From positions 1 through 11,039 of the forward strand of contig CAMUNZ010000038.1 in NCBI GenBank assembly GCA_947090385.1: a DNA stretch of 11,039 nucleotides, in the 5' to 3' direction. The translations under genes and the position numbers were made by a program. Below the pieces are notes generated by a model. That model ran no database searches, was not told the DNA's origin, and saw only the letters and a list, made by a program, of their open reading frames with translations. Of the stretch, positions 1 to 6,446 are shown piece by piece (the stretch's first letter is position 1; each line of letters begins with the position of its first letter). Origin of the DNA: an uncultured Campylobacter sp. GTDB lineage: Bacteria; Campylobacterota; Campylobacteria; Campylobacterales; Campylobacteraceae.

Positions 1-73
1 AAACTTTCTATAACAATTTAAGTAAAAACAAGCTTTAAATTTAAATACTATGCTTTTACGGCGTAAATGGTAC

Positions 74-99
74 TTAATTTTTTATTATTAAAAAATTAA
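74..99. terminator. AT-only hairpin, possible terminator of an upstream gene
   Basis: A 10-bp perfect inverted repeat (TTAATTTTTT at 74-83 and its complement at 90-99) surrounds a 6-base loop. T-rich DNA follows on the + strand. It could end a transcript entering from the left of the window, but a stem made only of A and T is weak and such repeats arise easily in DNA of this composition. The rest of 1-206 holds no gene that I can see. Confidence 0.3.
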
Positions 100-165
100 T
101 TTTATATTTATAATAATTTTTTCTGAAAATTTTGCATTTTTCTGTTTTTTAAATAATTTTTTTGT

Positions 166-171
166 TATGAT
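166..171 (+). promoter_or_regulatory. Candidate -10 box of the nicotinate phosphoribosyltransferase gene
   Basis: TATGAT follows a T-rich stretch and lies 35 bases before the ATG at 207. Campylobacter sigma-70 promoters typically show a TATAAT-like -10 box with T-rich periodic DNA upstream and no firm -35 box, which fits. A ribosome binding site, AAGGA, follows at about 194-198, eight bases before the ATG. Confidence 0.35.
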
Positions 172-206
172 TGTTTTAAATTCATATTTTTTTAAGGATT
201 GCAATT

Positions 207-1292
207 ATGTTAGAAATAGAATTAAAAAATAGTGGAAAAATAAAACGGTTAACAAACAAAACGTTCAATTTTGATAAAAGGATAAAAGATGGATTTTTTA
301 CGGCGAATTACTTTTTAAAAATAAATAAAATAATAAAGCAAAATTTACCAAATCAAATCGTAACTCAACAGTGGTTTTGCAGAACAGAAGAATATAAACT
401 TTGTGGAATAGACGAAGCTATCGCATTGGTAAAAGAATTTGCAATAAATCCAAATGAACTAGAAATTTTAGCCTTAAACGATGGAGATTTAGTAAAAGCT
501 TATGAGCCCGTTTTGAAAATTAAAGGAAAATATGAAAATTTTGGCTTTTTAGAAAGCGTGATTGACGCGACGCTTGCTAGAAGAAGTTCGGTTTGTACAA
601 ATGTTCATAATGTATTAAAAGTAGCAAAAAATAAATCAGTTTTTTCTATGGCAGATAGACAAGATGATATTTTAACTCAAATCGGCGATGGATACGCGAC
701 TTTTATAGCGGGAATTGACAAAATTTCAACAGATGCACAAGGATTTTGGTGGGGCAAAAAAGGCATGGGAACTATGCCGCATGCATTGATACAAATGTGC
801 GGTGGAGACTTAATAAAAGCTTGCGAAATTTATTTAAAAACTTTTCCGAATGAAAAAATCACAGCCTTAGTTGATTACAACAATGACGCAGTAAATGATA
901 GTTTAAAAATCGCAAAAGCTTTAAAACAAAATTTAGCCGCCGTAAGAATCGACACTTCAAAAAATTTGATAGATAAATTTTTTGAAGACAAAAATTGTGA
1001 TTTTGATCCGCACGGAGTTTGCAAAGAACTTGTTTTTGCCGTTAGAGAAATTTTGGATAAAAATGGATTTAATTATGTAAAAATCGTCGTTAGTTCTTCA
1101 TTTGATGCTAAAAAAATAGCATATTTTGAAGCGCACAATACTCCAGTTGATATTTATGGAGTTGGCACAAATTTTGTAAATAATCTAACCTGTAGTTTTA
1201 CGGCCGATTTGGTAGAATTAAACGGCAAAAATGAAGCAAAATTTGGACGAAAAAATTTTATAAACGATAGATTGGAAATTGTAAAATTTTAA
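207..1292 (+). CDS. pncB: Nicotinate phosphoribosyltransferase
   Basis: This cytoplasmic enzyme would join nicotinate to PRPP (with ATP) to give nicotinate mononucleotide, the first step of the Preiss-Handler NAD salvage route. The 361 residues cover the shorter bacterial/archaeal-type NAPRTase, which is smaller than the 400-residue E. coli PncB. Visible family blocks are YFLK near 35, CGIDEAIAL at 66-74, ALNDGD at 89-94, SVIDATLARRSSV at 117-129, GTMPHALI at 188-195 (His192 is in the position of the family's active-site loop), LVDYNND at 221-227, VRIDTS at 246-251, the phosphate-binding-like IVVSSSF at 293-299 and IYGVGTN at 316-322. The start at 207 is supported by AAGGA eight bases upstream. 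It stands alone on its strand and is closed off by hairpins before the tRNA gene. The family assignment is firm; the symbol is given by function, since this subtype is distant from E. coli PncB. Confidence 0.9.
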   Translation: MLEIELKNSGKIKRLTNKTFNFDKRIKDGFFTANYFLKINKIIKQNLPNQIVTQQWFCRTEEYKLCGIDEAIALVKEFAINPNELEILALNDGDLVKAYEPVLKIKGKYENFGFLESVIDATLARRSSVCTNVHNVLKVAKNKSVFSMADRQDDILTQIGDGYATFIAGIDKISTDAQGFWWGKKGMGTMPHALIQMCGGDLIKACEIYLKTFPNEKITALVDYNNDAVNDSLKIAKALKQNLAAVRIDTSKNLIDKFFEDKNCDFDPHGVCKELVFAVREILDKNGFNYVKIVVSSSFDAKKIAYFEAHNTPVDIYGVGTNFVNNLTCSFTADLVELNGKNEAKFGRKNFINDRLEIVKF

Positions 1293-1312
1293 AAATACAA
1301 TAAAAATTAATC

Positions 1313-1356
1313 AGCCTTTTTGCTTCACTGGTTTAAATTCAAGCTTTAAAAAGGCT
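1313..1356 (+). terminator. First hairpin after the NAPRTase gene
   Basis: AGCCTTTTT at 1313-1321 pairs with AAAAAGGCT at 1348-1356, and an inner GCTT/AAGC pair can extend the stem. There is no T run straight after it on the + strand, so it probably acts together with the next hairpin. Confidence 0.45.
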
Positions 1357-1399
1357 AAAATTTATATCTAAAATAACTAAATTTGGATATAAATTTTTT
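1357..1399 (+). terminator. Second hairpin with T tail, likely rho-independent terminator
   Basis: A 12-bp perfect inverted repeat, AAAATTTATATC at 1357-1368 and its complement at 1386-1397, encloses a 17-base loop. The right arm runs into TTTTTT ending at 1399. Position and shape suit the end of the NAPRTase transcript, although the stem is AT-rich. Confidence 0.5.
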
Positions 1400-1440
1400 A
1401 CAAAATATAAAAATTTAAACAAAATCAAAAGAAAAAATAG

Positions 1441-1446
1441 TAAAAT
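1441..1446 (+). promoter_or_regulatory. Candidate -10 box of the tRNA-Ala gene
   Basis: TAAAAT lies 14 bases before the first base of the tRNA, a distance that would start the transcript a few bases upstream of the mature 5' end. No convincing -35 box is seen, as is usual for this group. Confidence 0.35.
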
Positions 1447-1460
1447 CTCATCTTTCATTT

Positions 1461-1536
<76 letters not shown>

Positions 1537-1549
1537 TCTTGATCTTACA

Positions 1550-1557
1550 GGGGGGGG
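1550..1557 (+). repeat. Homopolymeric G8 tract at the lipoprotein ribosome binding site
   Basis: Eight consecutive G occur in otherwise very AT-rich DNA, ending six bases before the ATG at 1564. The tract sits where the Shine-Dalgarno sequence should be and can pair with the 16S anti-SD through G-C and G-U pairs. The in-frame codon just before the ATG is TGA, so length change would not shift the reading frame but could alter initiation or spacing. G tracts of about this length are known contingency loci in Campylobacter; that this one varies is inference. Confidence 0.7.
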
Positions 1558-1563
1558 AATTGA

Positions 1564-1908
1564 ATGAAAAAATCTGTGCTATTTTCTATTTTTGCGATGT
1601 TTTTATTTGCTGGTTGTGCTGCGATACAAGATTTTTGTGCTTATAAAGATGGCGTAGAAGTTAGTACGTCTCAGATGAAACAAATAAAAGTAGGTAAAAG
1701 CAAAATGTCAGATGTAGAAAGAATTGTAGGTTACCCTTCTACAAAACAAGAAACCAAAAGAGGTGAAATTTGGCGTTATCCATTTACAAAAATTAGACAT
1801 TTTGGATCAAATGTAAACGAAATTACAGTGTTTGAATTTAATAAAAAAGGCGTAGTAACTAAAAAATATAAAGCAGCTGGTGGTGGTAGAAATCCACTAA
1901 TTGGATAA
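1564..1908 (+). CDS. Small lipoprotein with BamE/SmpA-like domain
   Basis: The 114 residues begin with a lipoprotein signal: a KK N-terminus, a hydrophobic stretch and the lipobox LFAGC, with the lipidated cysteine at 18. Alanine at +2 argues against inner-membrane retention and for the outer membrane. The mature part has the pattern of BamE/SmpA/OmlA proteins: IKVGKSKMSDVERIVGYPS near 41-59 (the 'GMTxxxVxxxLGxP' helix), then GEIWRYPF at 67-74, then a strand ITVFEFNKKGVV at 87-98. In E. coli BamE is an accessory lipoprotein of the beta-barrel assembly complex. Members of this fold also have other roles, and a terminal tail rich in glycine (AAGGGRNPLIG) is not typical, so the complex is not proven. 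No clear partner gene is near. The start is set by the G8 ribosome binding site and the TGA immediately upstream. Confidence 0.7.
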   Translation: MKKSVLFSIFAMFLFAGCAAIQDFCAYKDGVEVSTSQMKQIKVGKSKMSDVERIVGYPSTKQETKRGEIWRYPFTKIRHFGSNVNEITVFEFNKKGVVTKKYKAAGGGRNPLIG

Positions 1909-1909
1909 T

Positions 1910-1930
1910 TAAAATTTATTCAAAATTTTA
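1910..1930 (+). terminator. AT-rich hairpin after the lipoprotein gene
   Basis: TAAAATTT at 1910-1917 and its complement at 1923-1930 flank a 5-base loop, and TTTTA follows. It begins one base after the stop codon. It is plausible as a weak terminator but could be chance. Confidence 0.3.
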
Positions 1931-1986
1931 TTTTATACACAAAAATCTTTTTAAAAATTCCAAAAAATACTCTATTGTGCTTTGAC

Positions 1987-2166
1987 TTACTTTTTAATAT
2001 ATTTTTCAACTATCTTTTTGTCATCTTAACTATTCGCAATTGCGATTACTCTGCCAATTTTTATAATTATGATTGCAGACATAGGAGTTAAAATAAATTT
2101 TTGTTTTGTTAAAAAAAATATTTTGAGTGCATCTATCAATTCTAAAACAGATTTAAAATTGTTTTT
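1987..2166 (-). pseudogene. Unidentified decayed reading frame
   Basis: On the minus strand one frame stays open from 2166 to a TAA at 2028-2026 and reads on to another TAA at 1989-1987. It contains an amphipathic/hydrophobic part with LELIDALKIFF and a run of isoleucines (SAIIIIKIGRVIAI), followed after the first stop by a charged part (DDKKIVEKYIKK). The composition looks more like a remnant of a membrane protein than random AT-rich DNA, but there is no start codon with a ribosome binding site and I cannot name a family. It fills most of the gap between the lipoprotein gene and the methyltransferase relic. A chance open frame remains quite possible. Confidence 0.25.
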
Positions 2167-2210
2167 TTATTCATTTTGATTATAATTAAAAATTAAATTT
2201 TTGGTAATAG

Positions 2211-2905
2211 ATGAATTTAATAAACCTTTTTGTGGTATATGCAACTTGGATTTAAGTTTTAAAAAAAAGTTAAATTTAATATCATTGCCACAAATGAATT
2301 TGATAAAAATATCTGGGCAACTTACAAAAAAATTACAAAATAAAATTAATAAAAAAATGATATTTGTAAAATTTCATCGGATGATTTTCTATTTTGTGAT
2401 GGAATTATCAGCCATCAACCATGTAAAAGCTGAAATAAGGCTAAAAATTCAAAAGGAATTAACGATGCAAGAGGAAAATTATTTTTTGAGTATATTCACA
2501 TTTTAAAAGATATTCTAACTAAAAATGTTCGCGGAATGCTTGTAATCGGTAGACAATATTATTTCTAATTTTAAAAAAATAGGTTATAAAGTAAAAAATT
2601 TTTATTGCTAATCAAGTAATTACGGAATAGAATTCGAGTTTTTATACAAATTTTAGAGATGATTTAAAAAGCAAATTTTAACTTCCCAAAGCTCCACAAA
2701 ATAAAACTACATTTAAAGATGTAATTTTTGATTTAAAAAATAACACAATTTCTGCAAAAGACAAAAATAAAACAAATGCAAATTTATGCGTAATTCCAAA
2801 TCTTTTACCGGATCATTTTCACCGATTTTTATAAGTAGGAATCGGATTAGAAAACTGGAATAAGCAAGCTTTTACAATCTAAGAGTGGTAAATTAAATTT
2901 TAGAA
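2211..2905 (+). pseudogene. Decayed cytosine-C5 DNA methyltransferase (type II, HaeIII/NgoPII-like)
   Basis: No single frame is open, but three frames read in turn give the family's motifs in order. From the ATG at 2211 comes MNLINLF, then a one-base shift to CGICNLDLSF (motif I, normally FSGCGGLDLGF). From 2281 to 2568 one frame gives ATNEFDKNIWATY (motif II), DICKISSDDFLFCDGIIS (motif III), HQPCKS with the catalytic cysteine codon at 2422-2424 (motif IV), a TGA at 2431-2433 where relatives have Trp, then KGINDARGKLFFEYIHILKDI and NVRGM (motif VI, with a small deletion). From about 2579 come IGYKVKNF and SSNYGI. From 2652 come FRDDLKSKF, a TAA for Gln, then LPKAPQNKTTFKDVIFDL. From 2807 comes TGSFSPIFISRNRIR (motif IX region), then a shift to NWNKQAFTI. 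Motif X and the C-terminus are missing. The resemblance to M.NgoPII/M.HaeIII (GGCC) is from memory of that family. With at least five stops and four frame changes it cannot be active. Confidence 0.82.
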
Positions 2906-3059
2906 TTACCTTTATTATGTGAGTTTCATTTGCTTCTATAGCACCATTTAATTTAACTTTCTTCATCATATTTTATAAAACATCTAAAATCTTATATTCC
3001 TTTACTGTTCCATTTTTAACAAATTTAGTAGATTGACAATGAGGATAATATTTTATTTT
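2890..3059 (-). mobile_element. Relic of an IS1595/ISXO2-like transposase
   Basis: In one minus-strand frame starting at 3059 the translation gives YPHCQSTKFVKNGTVK, which resembles the N-terminal zinc ribbon of IS1595-type transposases (normally CPHC; the first Cys is Tyr here). Without the second half of the ribbon this passes to KILDVL, a TAA stop, and then KKVKLNGAIEANETHI, which resembles the first catalytic block of the same family (VEADETYI, with the catalytic Asp changed to Asn here). About 70 codons between the two blocks appear to be deleted, and the rest of the DDE domain is absent. No terminal inverted repeats or target duplication can be recognised. The element begins where the methyltransferase relic loses its C-terminus, so it may have interrupted that gene. 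The family name is a recollection of motif shape and needs a profile search. Confidence 0.6.
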
Positions 3060-3162
3060 TTCTTAGTGTTAGAATTTTGCTTATTATCGTTGTTTAATGA
3101 GATAATTTTATAATTGAATAAAACTTAAAAATCAACGATATATTTTAGCAGAACTTAAAAAC

Positions 3163-3178
3163 AAACAAAATTTTGTTT
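3163..3178 (-). terminator. Palindrome at the end of nikE, possible weak terminator
   Basis: AAACAAAATTTTGTTT is a perfect 16-base palindrome that overlaps the nikE stop codon. On the minus strand it is followed by GTTTGTTTTTAAG, a T-rich tail. It could fold into a six-pair hairpin with an AATT loop. It is the only candidate for the end of the nik transcript, but it is AT-rich and short. Confidence 0.35.
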
Positions 3179-3950
3179 AAGGCATTGCTGGCAAAACTTC
3201 ATATAATAAATTTTTACCAATCTGACTTTGAAATTGAAGTCCATCTCCAATCAAAACATCTTCTATGATTTTTTCATTATCCAAAAGAACAACTCTATCA
3301 CAAAGCAAATTTACAAGCCTTATATCGTGCGTTATGAAAATCAAACTAAACTCGCCTTTTAAGCTTTTTATCAAATTTAAAATTTGAATTTGTTTTACTA
3401 AATCGATCGAAGAAGTCGCCTCGTCAAATATCAAAATTTCAGGTTTTATCGCCAAACTTCTAGCTATGCAAACCCTTTGAAGCTCGCCACCGCTTACAAA
3501 AGCCGCTCGTTTTTCTAAAATGCTTTTATCTAATCCAACAAAATCTATAACTTCATGAATTCTCTCTTTTCTTTTGCTTTGATTTAGCGAACTTAGATAT
3601 AAAAGTGGCTCTTCGATGATAGAGTAAATTTTCAAACTTTTATTTGTGGAACTTATGCTATCTTGAAAAACGATTTGAACTTTTTTGTAAAATTCTCTTC
3701 TTTTTGATAAAGAATTTAAAAGTATTTTTTTGCCGTCAAAAAAAATTTCGCCATTTTTTAACTTTAAAATTCCTGTGATGATTTTAGCCAAAGTGCTTTT
3801 TCCACTTCCACTTTGCCCTAAAATACCTAAAATTTCGCCCTTTTTTAAAGTTAAATTTATATTTTTTAAAACGCTTGTGCTTGTTTTTTTCTTAAATAAA
3901 GAGTAATTTTCATATTCGTAAGATAAATTTTGTATTTTTAAAATTTCCAT
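3177..3950 (-). CDS. nikE: Nickel ABC transporter ATP-binding protein NikE
   Basis: One of the two cytoplasmic ATPases that power the nickel importer. The 257 residues have Walker A GQSGSGKS at 45-52, the Q-loop glutamine at 96 in the NikE-like stretch VFQDSIS, the signature VSGGELQR at 152-159, Walker B LIFDEATSSIDL at 173-184, and the switch histidine at 208. The ending VLPAMP matches the VLPAFP near the end of E. coli NikE as I recall it, and total length is close to that protein (about 268). The signature begins with Val instead of Leu, a mild departure. Its ATG follows the nikD stop with no gap (TAAATG), so translation is probably coupled. It is the last gene of the operon. Dipeptide/oligopeptide ATPases (DppF/OppF) are the main alternative, but the whole operon points to nickel. 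Confidence 0.9.
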   Translation of the reverse strand: MEILKIQNLSYEYENYSLFKKKTSTSVLKNINLTLKKGEILGILGQSGSGKSTLAKIITGILKLKNGEIFFDGKKILLNSLSKRREFYKKVQIVFQDSISSTNKSLKIYSIIEEPLLYLSSLNQSKRKERIHEVIDFVGLDKSILEKRAAFVSGGELQRVCIARSLAIKPEILIFDEATSSIDLVKQIQILNLIKSLKGEFSLIFITHDIRLVNLLCDRVVLLDNEKIIEDVLIGDGLQFQSQIGKNLLYEVLPAMP

Positions 3951-4694
3951 TTATTGTCCATTTTTATATAAGCTTAAATGTGCGTTTATGAGAGTTTTTG
4001 TTATTTCGTGTTTTGGATTATTAAAAATTTCTTTTACATTTGCATTTTCGATAATCTCGCCACTGTCTATGACAAAAACATCATCAGCCATTTTTGCTAC
4101 AACTCCAAAATCGTGAGTTATAAGCAAAATTCCGACATTTTTTTCTTTGCAAATATTTTTTAAAATATTTAAAATTTTACTTTGAACTATCAAATCAAGA
4201 TCCGTCGTTGGCTCATCGGCGATTATAAATGGAGATTTTTGCAAAAGCGCGATTGAAATCATCGCTCTTTGAAGCATTCCGCCACTCATCTCAAAAGGAT
4301 AAAGTTCATAAACTTTTTGACTAAGCCCAACGCTTTTAAAAGTTTCAATCACTTCATTTTTATCAAATTTCAAACTCAAAGCCTTTAAACTCTCTTTTGC
4401 GGTGTAGCCCATAGTATGAAGTGGATTAAATGCAGAAGCTGGATTTTGCATAATATTTGCAAAAAAGCCTTTTGGAAAGGATTTTATTTTTTCTTCATTC
4501 AAAAAAAGCTCTGAATTTAAAGATAAATTTGAAGCTAAAAAACCATTCAAAGAAGTTGCTATAATAGTTTTTCCACTTCCACTTTTTCCTATCAAAGCCG
4601 TTATTTTTCCACTTTGTAAAGATAAATTTATATCTATTAATAATCTTTTTTCTTTCAAAAATATATTTAAATTTTTTATTTTAACGACACTCAC
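3951..4694 (-). CDS. nikD: Nickel ABC transporter ATP-binding protein NikD
   Basis: The partner ATPase of NikE, forming the nucleotide-binding pair beneath the NikB/NikC channel. The 247 residues show Walker A GKSGSGKT at 36-43, the Q-loop in IMQNPASAFNPLHTM at 81-95 (a stretch nearly identical to E. coli NikD as I recall it), signature MSGGMLQR at 136-143, Walker B FIIADEPTTDLD at 156-167 and switch His194. The end (NPKHEITKTLINAHLSLY) also follows NikD. The start codon is GTG at 4694-4692, inside the last codons of nikC, giving a 14-base overlap. GGAG lies about ten bases before it. This overlap and the abutting nikE start show a tightly coupled operon. Confidence 0.92.
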   Translation of the reverse strand: MSVVKIKNLNIFLKEKRLLIDINLSLQSGKITALIGKSGSGKTIIATSLNGFLASNLSLNSELFLNEEKIKSFPKGFFANIMQNPASAFNPLHTMGYTAKESLKALSLKFDKNEVIETFKSVGLSQKVYELYPFEMSGGMLQRAMISIALLQKSPFIIADEPTTDLDLIVQSKILNILKNICKEKNVGILLITHDFGVVAKMADDVFVIDSGEIIENANVKEIFNNPKHEITKTLINAHLSLYKNGQ

Positions 4695-5502
4695 AACTAT
4701 TAAACTCCATATTTAAATCAAATTTATCCCTTAAAATATCGCCTAAAATGTTAAAAACACAAACAACAAAAAATATCGCAAGTCCAGGATATAAAATAAG
4801 TTGCGAATTTGTAAAAATAAACTCTTTTGCATCACTTATCATTATCCCCCATTCTGGCGTTGGGGCTTTTACTCCAAGACCTAAAAAACTAAGCCCTGAA
4901 ATATGAAGCATAATGTGTCCGATATCAAGCGTAGATAAAACGATAATTTGCGAAAAAATCGGTTTTAGCATATTTTTTTTGAAATTTACAAAAGGGCTTG
5001 CACCGCTTGTTTTACTTATTAAAACATATTCTTTATTTTTTAGACTTATGACAATTGATCTTACTATCCTTGCATACCAAGCCCAGTGGGTTAATGCGAT
5101 AGCAATTATCACATTTACCAAACCGATGCCCAAAATTCCAACTAAAAATAACGCCAAAACAACAGTTGGAAAGCTTAAAAAAACATCGCAAAATCTCATG
5201 ATTACCATATCGATTCGCCCACCAACAAAACCAGAAAATGATCCAACAAAAACACCAATAGTTATGATTAAACAAAGTGTTACAAAAACTGATTTTAAAG
5301 ACAAACTAGCCCCATACATAAGCCTTGAAAACTCATCTCTTCCTAAATGATCCGTCCCTAGAAAATGCTCTTTTGAAATTGGAGCAAATTTATTTGATAA
5401 ATCTATCAAATTTGGATCATGCGTAGCAAAAAACTCACCAAAAAACGCTAAAAAAACTATTATCAAAGATAAAAAAATAATAAAACACTCAAATTTTTTC
5501 AT
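4681..5502 (-). CDS. nikC: Nickel ABC transporter permease NikC
   Basis: Inner-membrane permease, 273 residues (E. coli NikC is about 277). The N-terminal membrane segment is at about 5-25, followed by the periplasmic loop with FLGTDHLGRDEFSRL at 47-61, typical of NikC/DppC proteins. IMRFCDVFLSFPTVVLALFLVG at 101-122 and NVIIAIALTHWAWYARIVR at 130-148 match NikC closely. The EAA-type coupling loop is at about 158-183 (EYVLISKTSGASP onward), and LDIGHIMLHISGLSFLGLG at 192-210 is the most characteristic block. I chose the ATG at 5502, not the longer frame reaching 5610, because it forms an ATGA overlap with the nikB stop and the extra 36 residues are hydrophilic and lie inside nikB. The C-terminus carries a Cys-x-Cys pair (SCECR) that I do not recall from relatives. 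Confidence 0.93.
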   Translation of the reverse strand: MKKFECFIIFLSLIIVFLAFFGEFFATHDPNLIDLSNKFAPISKEHFLGTDHLGRDEFSRLMYGASLSLKSVFVTLCLIITIGVFVGSFSGFVGGRIDMVIMRFCDVFLSFPTVVLALFLVGILGIGLVNVIIAIALTHWAWYARIVRSIVISLKNKEYVLISKTSGASPFVNFKKNMLKPIFSQIIVLSTLDIGHIMLHISGLSFLGLGVKAPTPEWGIMISDAKEFIFTNSQLILYPGLAIFFVVCVFNILGDILRDKFDLNMEFNSCECR

Positions 5503-6443
5503 TTTGAACTCTCTAATCCCAAGCGAACTCTTGGATCGATTAATGCATAAACTATATCTATGATTAAATTTAAAACTATAAAAACAAAACTCATCATTAA
5601 AACAAAGCATTGAACGACAGGATAGTCGTTATTTGAAATCGCACTTACTGCGTATCTGCCAATTCCAGGATATGCAAAGATATTTTCAACAATCAAAGCC
5701 CCGCCAACTAACTCGCCAATGTGCATTCCAATGGCTGTAATTACAGGAATTAAAGCGTTTAAAAATATATGATTTGTTTGAATTTTACTCATTTTTACGC
5801 CACGAAGTTTTGCATAATAAACAAATCTTTCATTTTTCACATTAAGCATATTTGATCTTATAAATCTAATATTTATAGCTATCGACATAAAAGAAATCGA
5901 AAAAGCTGGCATTATCAAATGTGAAATGTTACCAATGCCAAATGGCGGTAAAAGATTAAGTTTTATAGAAAAAAATATAACAAGCAAAAGCCCAAGCCAA
6001 AAATTTGGCGTACAAACTCCTAAAAAACAAAAAAATCTTACAATATAATCAAAAAAGCTATCTTTGTAAATCGAACAAATTATGCCAATTGGAATTGAAA
6101 CTGCCAAAGTTAAAAATAACGCAAAACCAGCTAATTTAAGCGTCGCGGGAAGATAATAAAGCATATCACTTGTAACATCTCTATTTGTTAAATATGAAGT
6201 CCCAAAATCAAGCGTAATGGCATTTTTAAGCCAAATTATACACTGAGTTAAAATTGGCTTATCAAGCCCTAAATGCGCCCTTGCTTCATTTATGGCTTCA
6301 TCAGTTGGGACTATTCCAGAAACTGTAAGATAACTTAAAACCGCATCTGTTCCATTAAGTCTTAGTATGAAAAATACAAAAATAGACACACCAAAGAGTA
6401 ATGGAAAGATAAGAAGAACTCTTTTTAATATAAATTTAAACAC
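5499..6443 (-). CDS. nikB: Nickel ABC transporter permease NikB
   Basis: Inner-membrane permease that pairs with NikC to form the translocation path. The 314 residues equal the usual NikB length. The N-terminal segment KRVLLIFPLLFGVSIFVFFILRL (7-29) is the standard start of this permease class, followed by a periplasmic part with SGIVPTDEAINEARAHLGLDKP at 42-63. Several further membrane segments follow, and the EAA-like loop that docks on the ATPases (YYAKLRGVKMSKIQTNHIFLNALIP) is at 209-233. The end has the NikB-like AYPGIGRYAVSAISNNDYPVVQCFVLM and a final DPRVRLG. The start codon is GTG at 6443-6441, supported by AAAGG six bases upstream, which lies over the end of nikA. The gap to nikA is three bases, and the stop overlaps the nikC start. 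Confidence 0.93.
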   Translation of the reverse strand: MFKFILKRVLLIFPLLFGVSIFVFFILRLNGTDAVLSYLTVSGIVPTDEAINEARAHLGLDKPILTQCIIWLKNAITLDFGTSYLTNRDVTSDMLYYLPATLKLAGFALFLTLAVSIPIGIICSIYKDSFFDYIVRFFCFLGVCTPNFWLGLLLVIFFSIKLNLLPPFGIGNISHLIMPAFSISFMSIAINIRFIRSNMLNVKNERFVYYAKLRGVKMSKIQTNHIFLNALIPVITAIGMHIGELVGGALIVENIFAYPGIGRYAVSAISNNDYPVVQCFVLMMSFVFIVLNLIIDIVYALIDPRVRLGLESSK

Positions 6444-6446
6444 AAA

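Noticed and set aside
2201..2506. Open frame of 101 codons with a TTG start
   Set aside because: It joins a piece of motif I to the wrong frame for the following methyltransferase motifs. The meaningful residues lie in the other frame from 2281 on, so it is an accidental open frame inside the pseudogene.
3122..3161. Direct repeats of AACTTAAAAA that might be transposon ends or a small CRISPR-like array
   Set aside because: There are only two copies of about ten AT-rich bases, without regular spacing or further units.
4913..5350. 145-codon plus-strand frame opposite nikC
   Set aside because: It is antisense to a well-matched permease, has no ribosome binding site and no recognisable protein features. 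The other short frames inside the nik genes and the receptor gene (for example 3978-4163, 5033-5275, 8281-8520, 9463-9714, 9739-10046, 10482-10673) are rejected for the same reason.
5503..5610. 36-residue N-terminal extension of NikC
   Set aside because: It lies wholly inside nikB in another frame, is unlike other NikC proteins, and the ATG at 5502 overlaps the nikB stop in the usual ATGA manner.
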